In this document: piece by piece, positions 1 through 8,970 of the stretch
Layout of the letters: the number at the start of each line of letters is the position of its first letter
Position numbering within the stretch: the first letter of the stretch is position 1
DNA from: Acidobacteriota bacterium
GTDB taxonomy: Bacteria > Acidobacteriota > Terriglobia > Terriglobales > Acidobacteriaceae
Direction: 5' to 3'
DNA: 64,000 bases
Assembly (NCBI GenBank): GCA_013289875.1
Contig: JABCZC010000006.1
Coordinates: 43,051 to 107,050 of the forward strand
The notes under the pieces: generated by a model
Seen by the model: only the letters and a program-made list of their open reading frames with translations
The model's database searches: none
Told to the model about the DNA's origin: nothing
Translations under genes and position numbers: made by a program

Positions 1-1
1 C

Positions 2-1015
2 CATCTTATTGAAGAGTCCGTTCACTTCAACCCCTACGAGCCCAATATCGCAGGAGGCCCTGTCGGAGCCCCCGCGGCCATCGAGGTAGCGCTCACCGGG
101 AGCAGCGCTTATTACCATCCCTATTACGTCGGTGAACCCCTTGCCGGCGCTCATCCTGTCTCTGCCTTCCCGCGTGACCCCAAAACCGGTTTCCAGGTCT
201 GGAGCGGCGACCAGGGCTATCCCGGCGACGGCAACTACCTCGACTTCCATAAGAAGCGCTGGCCCGGCGGCCACCGTTACTGGCAGGTCACCCATGCCGA
301 GGCCGATCTCGCCCTCAAGACACCCTACTGCCCGGAGCGCGCGGCCGCCCGTACCCGAGACCACGCCGAGCACTTCGTGACCGTCGTGCAGTCGGCGCTT
401 CAGGATTGCCTGAGCGAAGACAACCCACCCATCCTTACCTCGCCTTTTGACGCCGAGCTCTTCGGACACTGGTGGTATGAGGGGCCCATGTGGCTGGAGC
501 ATGTGGCCCGCGCCTTCGCCCGTGAGGATATACCCATCAGCCTGATCACCTGCGGCGCCTATCTCGAGCAGCATCCGTCCTTGGGCTATCTGAGTCTGGA
601 AGAAGGCTCCTGGGGGAAGAGCGGCACGAACGAAGTTTGGCTTAACCCCGATACGGCATGGACCTGGACTCACATCTATCCGGCCGAAGCCAGGGTGCGC
701 GACGTCGCAACGGGAGGCCTCTGGAATGACGGGGGTCCGGGCGAGCGAATCGCCAAACAACTCTGCCGTGAGTTGCTCCTGCTCGAATCCTCCGACTGGC
801 AATTCCTCATCACCACGGAGGCTGCCGCGGACTACGCCATCAAGCGCTTCAACACCCATCTGGGTCAATTCCGCGATGTCAGCGCAGCCTGGGATCAATT
901 CGCCGCCACGGGCGGGCTCGAACCGGAGACCGAGGCGCGTCTCAAAGAAATCGAAGAACGCGACAACATCTTTGCAGACATCGACCCCGCGCTCTGGGCC
1001 AGGAGAATAGACTGA
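2..1015 (+). CDS. GH57 family alpha-glucan enzyme, C-terminal part (5' truncated by window edge)
   Basis: The frame is open from the first bases of the window, so only the last 337 residues are visible. They include a segment reading FQVWSGDQGYPGD and, near visible residue 147, SPFDAELFGHWWYEG. The latter is the signature around the catalytic aspartate of GH57 branching enzymes and amylases (DUF1957-type). The nucleophile glutamate would lie upstream and cannot be checked. A C-terminal helical part (residues about 240-337) fits the all-alpha domain of the GH57 branching-enzyme group. The likely role is cytoplasmic remodelling of glycogen-like glucan, either a 1,4-alpha-glucan branching enzyme or a 4-alpha-glucanotransferase; the fragment does not separate these. 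A later in-frame GTG at 377 would cut through the domain and is not a start. Confidence 0.85.
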   Translation, partial: HLIEESVHFNPYEPNIAGGPVGAPAAIEVALTGSSAYYHPYYVGEPLAGAHPVSAFPRDPKTGFQVWSGDQGYPGDGNYLDFHKKRWPGGHRYWQVTHAEADLALKTPYCPERAAARTRDHAEHFVTVVQSALQDCLSEDNPPILTSPFDAELFGHWWYEGPMWLEHVARAFAREDIPISLITCGAYLEQHPSLGYLSLEEGSWGKSGTNEVWLNPDTAWTWTHIYPAEARVRDVATGGLWNDGGPGERIAKQLCRELLLLESSDWQFLITTEAAADYAIKRFNTHLGQFRDVSAAWDQFAATGGLEPETEARLKEIEERDNIFADIDPALWARRID

Positions 1016-1184
1016 ACGCACGCAACACGAATCGTGAACGCGTCGCACGTTTGCGATGGAAGTGCGCTATTTGGGGCGGCTTCGCTCCTTTATGCAGCAT
1101 CCAACCAACTGGGATTGGAAAGTTGCCGCGCAGGATTCCATTTGGTACCATCCGATTTCCGGTAACTCCAAGGAGAAGAACATC

Positions 1185-1586
1185 ATGTCTGAAGAAACTC
1201 AGTCCAGCGGATTCAGCTGGTTCCTGGCCGGCCTCGGCCTCGGCGCTCTCATCGGCGTACTTTATGCACCCAAGGCCGGCAAGGACACGCGCGAAGAGAT
1301 CGCCAGCAACGCTCGCGAGGGAACCGAGTACCTGCGCCAGCGCTCCCGCGAGGCCGCCGACCAGATCAACCAGATCGTCGACAAAAGCAAGGTGCAGGTC
1401 AACGAATACGTCGAGCGTGGCAAGGAATACGTCGAGCGCAGCCGCGCCCAGTGGGATGACTTCGTCAATCAGGGCCGTCAGTTCGTCAATGAGCAGGCCG
1501 ATAAGGTGTCGGCAGCCGTTGGCGCAGGCAAGGAAGCCTATCACCAGACTGCTACCCCAAGCGAGAGCGAGCACACGCAACCCTAA
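1185..1586 (+). CDS. YtxH domain-containing small membrane protein
   Basis: This 133-residue protein has one hydrophobic segment at residues about 10-27, followed directly by YAPKAGKDTREE, the typical YtxH pattern of a membrane segment ending in a basic 'APKSGKETR'-like motif. The rest is a long charged helix likely to form a coiled coil. YtxH proteins are membrane-anchored stress proteins of unclear biochemical role. I chose the ATG at 1185 because AAGGAG lies at 1170-1175; an in-frame ATG at 1056 would add 43 residues that do not look like the family. It is followed 48 bp later by another single-pass coiled-coil protein, so the two probably form an envelope-stress pair. Confidence 0.75.
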   Translation: MSEETQSSGFSWFLAGLGLGALIGVLYAPKAGKDTREEIASNAREGTEYLRQRSREAADQINQIVDKSKVQVNEYVERGKEYVERSRAQWDDFVNQGRQFVNEQADKVSAAVGAGKEAYHQTATPSESEHTQP

Positions 1587-1634
1587 TCTCAGAGGTCCGG
1601 GGACGGCGGCAAAGACGCCGACCGGGGAGCGGCC

Positions 1635-2141
1635 ATGCATACGGAATTACCGCCGGTCTATTACATCATTTTTACGGCTATCACCTCATTCGGTGTTCTG
1701 CTGCAGGCCTGCGTACTGCTTGCCATGTACATTGGGCTCAGGCAAACCACGAGCAAGCTTCATGAGGTAACCGATGAGTTAAAGCAGCACGCGTTGCCCA
1801 CCATTGCAACCGCTCGCGACCTGCTGCAGGATATTTCCCCGAAGCTGAAGGTCGCTTCCACCAACATCGTCGACGCAAGCAAGTCTTTGCGTTATGAGGC
1901 GGAGCACGTCAATGCGGCGATCGACGACCTGCTACACAAGACCTCCGCGCAGGCTGCTCGCGTGGACGGCATCGTGACCGCCAGTATTGACTCCGCGGCG
2001 CACGCAACCGAGGCCGTGCAGCATGCATTTGCCGTGCCCGTCCGCCAGATTTCAGCCGTGGTCGCTGGTCTAAAGGCTGGGTTCGAGGTTCTTGTGCGTA
2101 AAAACCATGCGCCACGAGCAGAGGACGACTTCGGCGAATGA
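1635..2141 (+). CDS. Single-pass membrane protein with long helical tail (DUF948-like)
   Basis: This 168-residue protein has one membrane segment at residues about 9-32, then a long alanine-, lysine- and aspartate-rich region predicted to be helical throughout (for example KLKVASTNIVDASKSLRYEA). The layout resembles DUF948 and other small anchored coiled-coil proteins often found with YtxH genes. No catalytic motif is visible. It lies 48 bp after the YtxH gene on the same strand and is probably co-transcribed with it. The family assignment rests on layout rather than on a diagnostic motif. Its end faces the end of mnmA. Confidence 0.7.
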   Translation: MHTELPPVYYIIFTAITSFGVLLQACVLLAMYIGLRQTTSKLHEVTDELKQHALPTIATARDLLQDISPKLKVASTNIVDASKSLRYEAEHVNAAIDDLLHKTSAQAARVDGIVTASIDSAAHATEAVQHAFAVPVRQISAVVAGLKAGFEVLVRKNHAPRAEDDFGE

Positions 2142-2163
2142 AACGACGCGGCCCGGATGATCT

Positions 2164-3282
2164 CTAGACGATCCAGCCGCCGCCTATTACCTCATCTTCA
2201 TCAAAGAACACCGCTGCCTGGCCCGGTGTAACTGCGCGTTGCGGCTCGTCGAATCTTGCTTCCACTTCATCCGCTCCGCTCATTCGCAGCATTGCCCACG
2301 CCGGTTCGTGGCGATGGCGAATCTTCACCCGCACCCGCATCTCGCCCGCAAGCTCGGGGATCGAAATCCAGTTCAGTTGCCGTGCACACACCGTCTTCGC
2401 TGTTGCCTCGGCGCCGCTGCCCACCGTCACCCGATGCGCCGCGTTGTCGATCTGCAGCACGTACAGAGGATTCGGCGAGGAGACACCCAACCCCTTGCGC
2501 TGACCAATGGTGAAATTGTGAATCCCGCTGTGATGTCCAATCACCTCGCCCGATGTGGTCACGAGTTCGCCCGCCGTATCCGGAATCAACTCGCCCTGTT
2601 CCTCCAGATAGGCGTCGATGAACTGCTTGTAGTCGCCCCCCGGAATGAAACAGATCTCTTGCGAATCGGGCTTCGTCGCCAGTGCTAGTCCATGCTGCGC
2701 AGCTATCTCACGTACCTGCGGCTTCTGGTAGCTGCCCAGCGGGAACAGGGTCCGCGACAACTGCTCCTGTGTTAGTCCAAACAGGAAGTATGTCTGGTCC
2801 TTGCTCAGATCTGCCGGCCGCTTCAGTATCCAGCGGTTACGCACCGGGTCGTACTCATTGCGAGCATAATGGCCCGTGGCGATGCGGTCGGCGCCAATCT
2901 GCCGCGCGCGCACCAGAAGCTGATCGAACTTCAGATGGTTGTTGCACAGCGAGCAGGGAATGGGCGTCCGGCCGGCAAGATACTCCGAGACAAACGGCCG
3001 CACAACATCGCGCTCGAAGCGCTCCTGCTCATTCACCACGTAATAGGGAATTCCCAGCGTCTCGGCCACGCGCCGCGCGTCATACACATCATCGATCGAG
3101 CAGCAGCGTCCCTGCACCTGCTCCGGCATGCCCTCGTGACCGGCCAGACGGCGCTGATTCCATAGCTGCAGCGTCAGGCCGACAAGATCGTACCCCTCGT
3201 CCTTGAGCATCGCCGCAACCGTCGAGGAGTCCACTCCTCCAGACATGGCGATAGCAATCGTGTTGTTGTAGCTCTCTCCCAC
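2164..3282 (-). CDS. mnmA: tRNA-specific 2-thiouridylase MnmA
   Basis: MnmA thiolates U34 of tRNA-Lys, -Glu and -Gln in the cytoplasm, using ATP to adenylate the base and a persulfide relayed from a cysteine desulfurase. The 372-residue protein has the PP-loop AMSGGVDSSTVAAML near residue 13, the catalytic cysteine region TPIPCSLCNNHLKF, TGHYAR, the SKDQTYFLFGL segment, and the second catalytic cysteine in DSQEICFIPGG. The C-terminal beta-barrel is present, so the gene is full length. The start is GTG at 3282, with no strong ribosome-binding site visible. A cysteine desulfurase gene lies upstream on the same strand, a natural sulfur donor as in the YrvO-MnmA pair of Bacillus, although one unrelated gene sits between them. 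Confidence 0.95.
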   Translation of the reverse strand: MGESYNNTIAIAMSGGVDSSTVAAMLKDEGYDLVGLTLQLWNQRRLAGHEGMPEQVQGRCCSIDDVYDARRVAETLGIPYYVVNEQERFERDVVRPFVSEYLAGRTPIPCSLCNNHLKFDQLLVRARQIGADRIATGHYARNEYDPVRNRWILKRPADLSKDQTYFLFGLTQEQLSRTLFPLGSYQKPQVREIAAQHGLALATKPDSQEICFIPGGDYKQFIDAYLEEQGELIPDTAGELVTTSGEVIGHHSGIHNFTIGQRKGLGVSSPNPLYVLQIDNAAHRVTVGSGAEATAKTVCARQLNWISIPELAGEMRVRVKIRHRHEPAWAMLRMSGADEVEARFDEPQRAVTPGQAAVFFDEDEVIGGGWIV

Positions 3283-3341
3283 TCTAATTAGTATGACAGC
3301 CCTGGCGCGATTCGCGCGAACCGCGGTCAGACCGGACGGTG

Positions 3342-4124
3342 CTATTCCGAAGAGGGAGTGAATTCTACTTTCGTAGGCTCAGCCTGCGCTCCATGGAGTG
3401 TGAAGTCCGCGACTACTTGTCCCAAGCCGCCGCAGGCGTGACATTGGGCGTCCGCTTTCTGTGCCCATGTCTTGATCTGCTGATGTTCCATACTGATCGT
3501 CCAACACCTCGTGGCAAAGGTCGCATTTGCCGGAAGCTTCTTCGCGATCTCTTTGTACACTTCATCGAAATTCAGCGCGTGTGCACCCCTGCCATCGATC
3601 CACCAATAACCATCGGTGCAGCCACCTCCGTTTCCGCCGTCTGGATCGTAGGTTGCGAGCACGGATTCGGCGTCTACGCGGACGATGCGGGCGGATTGGA
3701 GCGGTGGGTTAGAGCCACCCCACATCTGCAAGTGATAGATCTCTCGATACTCCTCGTGCCCAACGCCGACCAGGAGGATTTTCCAGTCGGAAGGCGAAAA
3801 GAGCTTGTCATCGTCGCCGGTAATATGAGCCGTAATTTGGACAATGGGATAACCACTCAGTGTGCCTAACGGGCTAACCTTGGTGATGGCTGTGTAATCT
3901 GCCAAGGTTAGGACCCTGCCGTCAGACGTCCGGCAACCTACGCAAAGGTCCGTGCCTTCGTCGCGCAGCAGAACGTTGCCTGTCCAATAACTCAGAGGGT
4001 GCGGCGCAGGAACGTCAGTCGTTTCTCCCTTTCCGGTGAAAACTACACGTTGCCACTGAGCATTCGCTGGAAATGTGAGCGCGAAGAATAGCAGAGCGGA
4101 GACGGCTGTGCGCCGCGGAGTCAT
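3342..4124 (-). CDS. Secreted protein of unknown function
   Basis: The 260-residue product begins with a Sec-type signal peptide (MTPRRTAVSALLFFALTFPANA, cleavage expected after ANA). The mature part contains CVGCRTSDG near residue 60 and a C-terminal pair in AQCHACGG, so four cysteines could pair or bind a metal or heme. AQCHACGG is one residue short of a CxxCH heme motif, so cytochrome c is not supported. I do not recognise a family. It lies between the desulfurase (47 bp gap) and mnmA (59 bp gap) on the same strand. An operon is possible, but a functional link to tRNA thiolation is unlikely for an exported protein. Confidence 0.7.
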   Translation of the reverse strand: MTPRRTAVSALLFFALTFPANAQWQRVVFTGKGETTDVPAPHPLSYWTGNVLLRDEGTDLCVGCRTSDGRVLTLADYTAITKVSPLGTLSGYPIVQITAHITGDDDKLFSPSDWKILLVGVGHEEYREIYHLQMWGGSNPPLQSARIVRVDAESVLATYDPDGGNGGGCTDGYWWIDGRGAHALNFDEVYKEIAKKLPANATFATRCWTISMEHQQIKTWAQKADAQCHACGGLGQVVADFTLHGAQAEPTKVEFTPSSE

Positions 4125-4171
4125 GACGAGAAGAATTTATCACGAGACGAACGATAGTGAGGAACCTGCGC

Positions 4172-5347
4172 TCAGCCCAGCGTGCCTGCATTCACCGGCG
4201 CCAGTTCGCGCAGGCGGCGGACCGCCGCAGGCACCAGTTCGAGAGCCGCATCGACTTCCTTTTCGGAGTTCAGCTTGGTCAGGCTGAAGCGAAGACTCGC
4301 CCGCGCGCTGGTGGAGACCAGCCCCATTGCCGTGAGCACATGGGAAGGCTCGGTTGCTCCCGACATGCAGGCCGAGCCGCCCGAAACGGCGAGGCCCTTC
4401 AGATCGAGAGCAATCACCAGCGCTTCTCCTTCGAGATTGTCGAATCGCAGATTAGTGGTATTGGGCACGCGGGGAACTCCCGCTCCATTGACTGCGCAAT
4501 CTTCGACGCGCGCAAGAATTCCCTGTTCCAGCCGATCACGCAGCGCCGCCACTTGACTCCCCGCCGTGCCGTCCATAGTTCCATCGCGCAGCGCATCGTC
4601 CGCTATCTCTGCAGCTTTGCCCAGCCCGACGATGCCTGCAACGTTCTCCGTGCCCGCGCGGCGCTGGCGCTCATGCGCCCCGCCATAAAAGAGCGGCTCG
4701 ATCCGCGTTCCCCGCCGCACATAGAGAACACCCGTTCCCTGCGGTGCATGCATCTTGTGTCCTGAGATGCTCAACAGATCGCAGCCAATAGCCTTTACGT
4801 CGATCGGCAGCTTTCCGGCCGCCTGCACCGCGTCGGTATGAAACCAGATATCGGCATCCTGCGCAATCTGGCCAATCTCTTTAACCGGCTGGATGACTCC
4901 CGTCTCGTTATTCGCCATCATCACGCTGATGAGCGTGGTGTTCGGACGCAGCGCGCGCCTCACGTCATCGGGATCGACCCGGCCCTCACTCGACACGGGC
5001 AAAAACGTCACAACGACGCCGCGCTCCTGAAGCCTTTCTGCAGCATGCAGCACGGCGTGGTGCTCAATCGACGAAGTGATGACGTGGTCGCCCGGCTTGA
5101 CCAGCCCGAACAGAGCCATGTTGTCGCTCTCCGTGCCGCCCGAGGTGAATACAATCTCCGACTCGCGGCAGTTGATCAGCCTCGCCACATTTTCCCGCGC
5201 ATGTTCAACAGCCGCGCGCGCCTGCTGTCCATGCTGATGGATCGAAGACGCGTTGCCGAAACTCTCGAGCAGCCAGGGACGCATCGCTTCCAGCACCTCC
5301 GGAAGCAGAGGTGTAGTGGCATTCGCGTCCATGTAGATACGGCGCAT
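4172..5347 (-). CDS. Cysteine desulfurase (NifS/IscS/YrvO type)
   Basis: This PLP enzyme removes sulfur from L-cysteine as an enzyme-bound persulfide for Fe-S cluster assembly or tRNA thiolation. The 391-residue protein starts MRRIYMDANATTPLLPEV, the usual class V aminotransferase opening. It carries SISGHKMHAPQGTG with the PLP lysine, the GTENVAG segment, and the active-site loop GGSACMSGATEPSHVL with the persulfide cysteine. ATG is at 5347. It lies upstream of mnmA on the same strand, so it may serve MnmA in particular. No iscU, sufU or iscA gene is next to it, which favours a YrvO-like role over a general Fe-S operon. The choice between iscS, nifS and yrvO names cannot be settled here. Confidence 0.93.
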   Translation of the reverse strand: MRRIYMDANATTPLLPEVLEAMRPWLLESFGNASSIHQHGQQARAAVEHARENVARLINCRESEIVFTSGGTESDNMALFGLVKPGDHVITSSIEHHAVLHAAERLQERGVVVTFLPVSSEGRVDPDDVRRALRPNTTLISVMMANNETGVIQPVKEIGQIAQDADIWFHTDAVQAAGKLPIDVKAIGCDLLSISGHKMHAPQGTGVLYVRRGTRIEPLFYGGAHERQRRAGTENVAGIVGLGKAAEIADDALRDGTMDGTAGSQVAALRDRLEQGILARVEDCAVNGAGVPRVPNTTNLRFDNLEGEALVIALDLKGLAVSGGSACMSGATEPSHVLTAMGLVSTSARASLRFSLTKLNSEKEVDAALELVPAAVRRLRELAPVNAGTLG

Positions 5348-5476
5348 ACTTCTATTTTACGCGGGTCGACCGAGACAATACCGACGCATCCCGGAACTCC
5401 CGCCACTGGTCACTCAGTGCAGCGCAGGGAAGCGCCTCTCTGATACGCTGGCAGCGCAGTCTAAGGAGGAAATCTC

Positions 5477-6070
5477 ATGAGCATGAAACGGTGGATGACC
5501 GCAGTTGCTTGTTGTGCGGCGTTGTCGATGCCGCTAGGCGCGTGGGCGCAGGCGGAAAAGGAAAAGCCGAAGATGGCCGTTGAGGGCACGCCAATTGCGC
5601 CCGCCGAAAGCCTGAACACAATGATGGGTCAGTTCTCCAGCGAGTTTATAGATGCGGCGGATGCCATGCCCGCCGACAAATACGACTTTGCTCCCTCCAG
5701 TGCCGGTGACTTCAAAGGGGTACGTACCTTCGGCGAGCAGGTGAGGCATGTGGCCCAAGCGAATTACTTCTTCTTCAAGGGGTGGGGCATAGCCAGCGAG
5801 ATCGATCCCAAGACGCTCGACTCGCTGAAAACCAAGGACGAACTGATGAAGGCACTGCGCGATAGCTTTAAGTTCGCGAGTGACGCGATCAGTTCAATCA
5901 CAACGCAGAATGCCTTTACGGCGCTGAAGGGCCCCGAGAAATACAAGGCGACGCGCGCCTCTATGGCAGCCCTTGCGATGGCTCACTCAATGGACCACTA
6001 TGGGCAACTCGTCGAGTACCTGCGCATGAACGGTATCATCCCGCCGGCAAGCCGCAAGGGCGCCATGTAA
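5477..6070 (+). CDS. Secreted DinB-like four-helix protein
   Basis: This 197-residue protein has a signal peptide ending near AWA-QAEKEK (residue about 25). A DinB/YfiT-type fold follows, with GEQVRHVAQANYFFFKG in the middle and MAHSMDHYGQLVEYLRMNG near the C-terminus, which supply the three histidines expected to bind a divalent metal. DinB-like proteins are often thiol-dependent transferases or unknowns; secreted versions ending in NGIIPPASR are common in Acidobacteria. AAGGAGG at 5463-5469 gives a strong ribosome-binding site and fixes the ATG at 5477. It stands alone between the divergent desulfurase and the metallophosphoesterase gene. The substrate is unknown. Confidence 0.85.
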   Translation: MSMKRWMTAVACCAALSMPLGAWAQAEKEKPKMAVEGTPIAPAESLNTMMGQFSSEFIDAADAMPADKYDFAPSSAGDFKGVRTFGEQVRHVAQANYFFFKGWGIASEIDPKTLDSLKTKDELMKALRDSFKFASDAISSITTQNAFTALKGPEKYKATRASMAALAMAHSMDHYGQLVEYLRMNGIIPPASRKGAM

Positions 6071-6211
6071 GCATTGGCCGAGAAGCCATACAGTTCGGAC
6101 CCCCAACGCTGGTCCTCATGGATATGGGTTGCGAGGCTCGTCTCCGTGTGACTTCGGCGCTCTCGCTCGGAAATCAAGGGGGCTTTCGAGCGGTGCGGTT
6201 ATCATCGGATA

Positions 6212-7084
6212 GTGGACGTTTCTGCCCCGGAGCAAGAAAAATCTTTCACGCGACGCAACTTCCTGAAGCTGGCGGGGATCGCTGCTGTCGGGCTGCCGCT
6301 CTATGCTGGGGAGATTTCGCGGCACGAGATTGGTATTGAGTGGCTTACGATCCGTTTGCCGCGTTTGCCGGAGGTTTTTCGCGGCCTGACGATCGCGCAG
6401 ATTTCGGATTTCCACTACGCGGAATATACCGAGGCCTTCTTCATCAAACGGGTTGTGGAAGAGGTGAATCGGCTGAAGCCAGATGTCGTGGCCTTTACCG
6501 GGGATTACATCACCCACGGCTTCTGGTCCCTGCAGGAAACGGTCAACTTTGCCTACAAGTGTGCCGAGATATTATCCGGGGTTCAGAGTCCGCAGCGCTA
6601 CGCGGTGCTGGGCAACCACGACTGCGCGCTTGTGCCGCACAAGCAACCGGTGGCGGACGCCTTGGAAACCCATGGCATTCCTGTACTCCACAATCGAGCG
6701 CTTCCACTGGAACGCGAGGGCAGGCGGCTGTGGTTTGCCGGCGCTGGCGACGCTTATTGCCGGCAGATGAATCTGGATGAGGCGGTTCCCGCGGCTGTGA
6801 CTCATGACGGCGAGCCGGTCATTCTGCTTGTCCACGAGCCCGACGTCCTCCCCGAAGTCGCACGCTACAACGTTGACCTGATGCTCTCGGGCCACACGCA
6901 TGGAGGGCAGGTGCGCTTTCCGTTTTTGCCGGCAATGTTCCTGCCGGAGTTGGGCCGCAATTATATAGAAGGCCTGTTTCAACTGGGTTCGACACAGCTC
7001 TACGTCAATCGCGGCGTAGGTACGGTAAATCTTCCCTTCCGCTTCAATTGCCCTCCGGAGATTACGCTGATCACCCTGGGGTAA
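6212..7084 (+). CDS. Tat-exported metallophosphoesterase (YkuE/YaeI type)
   Basis: The 290-residue protein begins with a twin-arginine signal (FTRRNFLKLAGIAAVG), so it should be exported folded. The calcineurin-like phosphoesterase motifs follow in order: QISDFHYAEY, AFTGDYIT, VLGNHDCA, and GHTHGGQVRFP near the end, which supply the ligands for two metal ions. The family includes YkuE and YaeI, membrane-associated phosphodiesterases acting on lipid or cyclic phosphodiesters; the substrate here is not known. I take the start as GTG at 6212, which gives the complete Tat signal. Its 3' end faces that of the VWA-protein gene, with 50 bp between them. Confidence 0.9.
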   Translation: MDVSAPEQEKSFTRRNFLKLAGIAAVGLPLYAGEISRHEIGIEWLTIRLPRLPEVFRGLTIAQISDFHYAEYTEAFFIKRVVEEVNRLKPDVVAFTGDYITHGFWSLQETVNFAYKCAEILSGVQSPQRYAVLGNHDCALVPHKQPVADALETHGIPVLHNRALPLEREGRRLWFAGAGDAYCRQMNLDEAVPAAVTHDGEPVILLVHEPDVLPEVARYNVDLMLSGHTHGGQVRFPFLPAMFLPELGRNYIEGLFQLGSTQLYVNRGVGTVNLPFRFNCPPEITLITLG

Positions 7085-7134
7085 GAACACTGGGTGAAGA
7101 TCAGTTCGGGCCTGTTAACAAGCCCGATGCGGAT

Positions 7135-8703
7135 CTACTTGCCCGTCTTCGGCACCTGCAGGGGAATCTGCAAGGTTCCGAGGCGGCCGCTGGCCATATC
7201 CCATACGGCGAGATACAGATACTCGTCACCTTTTTTCAAATTGAGCCGCTGATCGAAGGCAAGCTGGACGCCGGGTTTGAGCGGCACCGCATCCGTCTTC
7301 AGAGTCAGCTTTACCTTTTCGGCCTGGCTGTCGACAGCCCGACCCTCACGGTTCAGAGCGACCGCGGCGACCCCGAAGACGACCTGTGATTTCCCGTCGA
7401 TGCTCTGCTGTGTGAGCGCGTCGGCCGGCAGTGAGTAGCGGATCGAGAACGGAACAGTTCCTTTTTTCGGAGGGGGCGCAGGCGAAGAGCCGGAGACAAC
7501 CGGTGCGGAGACGACCGCCGGGTCCGACGCCGGCAGCACGCGCGCCTGAAAGATAATGGGCAGACTGCGCGTCGCGGGCAGCTCGATCTTTTCGCCGCTT
7601 GGCAACAGACGGGTCCTTGCCCCGGCTTTCTCCGGCTGTTCCACGCCACTCACACTTCCATCGGCAAAATATCCTCGGCGGTAGCTAAGCTGATAGCCAT
7701 TTTCGTTCAGCGCGACCCGCACCTTGTGCCACTTGTTGTCGAAGTGCAGGTCGTGAGGTGAATAGGTCAGCGTGTAGAAGCTCCCGTCCGAACTCAGGAT
7801 ATGGCTGGTCATTTCCGTCAGGCCGTTATTGTCATAAAAGGCTTGTCCCCCGGTAGCCATCGCTGCCTCGTTCATCACCGCGTGCTGAGCCCATAGAAGC
7901 GGCAAGAAGCGAGGTGCCACGTTTAAAAGACCCCGTGCATCGATCGGATAAACGGCAATGCGTTCGTGCTCAAGCTCGTCGTAGAGAGCGCGCCAGGCGG
8001 CAGGGTTCTCATATACGTCGGCTATGCCGGCATCTGCGCGCAGATAAAGCGTCGACCCCCCGGAGAACCACAGGATATTTTTGCGGCCCGGCAACTGGCT
8101 GAGAAAACCCGCCACCTGGTGCAGAGTCTCGATGTCGGTGAGGTATTCGCTGCCCGTGGGCGGCAAGCGTGGAATCGCCTTATGCAGAGCGGCCATCAAC
8201 AGCCCACGATCGGACGTGAAGTTCTGCACCAGGAAGCAACCGTTACCCGCACGCAGATAAATGGCAAGCGGCTGATCATCCGGCTGCTTCTTGAAAAACT
8301 TCGTCAGCTCGTAATTAAGATACATCTGGTCCGTAATCTCGAGATTGGCGATGTCGATGACGATGACATTCAGTACAGGCGGCAGGTGCAGCAGGTAGTC
8401 GTTGCTATAAACCCCCGCTGGCGCCGCTGCCGACTCTATCATCACCGCGGGGGCGCTGCTATGCTCCTCGAAGGTTGCGATTGCCTGCGGCTGATTGTTA
8501 TCGAAAATGTGAAACATCGATTCAGGAAGGCCACGAACGGGATTTCCGTTGCGGTCGGTCACCGTCACATCGGTGAGAACCACACGTGAGTTGACGTGAA
8601 GTGTATAGGACTGGTTTGCCGGAGGCTGGTTTTGCGATTGAGGGTGCACCGGAACTGTGCAAAGCGATAAGAGAAGAACCGTCGACAAAAATCGCCAGAC
8701 CAT
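7135..8703 (-). CDS. VWFA-related acidobacterial secreted protein
   Basis: The 522-residue product has a signal peptide (cleavage near VHPQ). It begins with a beta-rich domain, SRVVLTDVTVTDRNGNPVRG followed by FHIFDNNQPQAIATFEEH, the diagnostic opening of the 'VWFA-related Acidobacterial domain' family. A von Willebrand factor A-like fold follows (IDIANLEITD, NILWFSGGST, IAVYPIDARGL); the MIDAS metal site is not cleanly conserved. These proteins are strongly expanded in Acidobacteria, are exported, and have no proven function; adhesion or protein-protein contact is assumed. A proline-rich linker (SGSSPAPPPKKGTVPF) precedes a beta-rich C-terminal domain. ATG is at 8703. Confidence 0.9.
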   Translation of the reverse strand: MVWRFLSTVLLLSLCTVPVHPQSQNQPPANQSYTLHVNSRVVLTDVTVTDRNGNPVRGLPESMFHIFDNNQPQAIATFEEHSSAPAVMIESAAAPAGVYSNDYLLHLPPVLNVIVIDIANLEITDQMYLNYELTKFFKKQPDDQPLAIYLRAGNGCFLVQNFTSDRGLLMAALHKAIPRLPPTGSEYLTDIETLHQVAGFLSQLPGRKNILWFSGGSTLYLRADAGIADVYENPAAWRALYDELEHERIAVYPIDARGLLNVAPRFLPLLWAQHAVMNEAAMATGGQAFYDNNGLTEMTSHILSSDGSFYTLTYSPHDLHFDNKWHKVRVALNENGYQLSYRRGYFADGSVSGVEQPEKAGARTRLLPSGEKIELPATRSLPIIFQARVLPASDPAVVSAPVVSGSSPAPPPKKGTVPFSIRYSLPADALTQQSIDGKSQVVFGVAAVALNREGRAVDSQAEKVKLTLKTDAVPLKPGVQLAFDQRLNLKKGDEYLYLAVWDMASGRLGTLQIPLQVPKTGK

Positions 8704-8970
8704 CGCTTCACCCGGGCCACAACTCTGTGTTGACGAATAAGGCGAGCGCTAAGTTGCCGTCTTCGAACAAAATGCCGTGCCTTCCCCCTTCCCGACGAGC
8801 GACGGGTTAGTCTCGGAATCTCTCCGGTTCGCCCGGGGCAGAGCGCATCGCCATGCGGTCATTTATACTAATAAGGCTTCCTGTCAAAACCAGGAAAATC
8901 TTCTCGCGCAGCCAGGCGATGGCCCCGGAGCTGCTTGCGAGCGTTTGATAGTAAAGGTCGTACCTCATCC

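Noticed and set aside
942..1640. 232-codon open frame on the minus strand
   Set aside because: It is antisense to the YtxH-like gene and the end of the GH57 gene; hydrophobic stretches arise from the complement of alanine- and glutamate-rich helices.
3342..4124. Possible cytochrome c because of AQCHACGG
   Set aside because: The motif is CHAC, not CxxCH; no heme-binding consensus is present.
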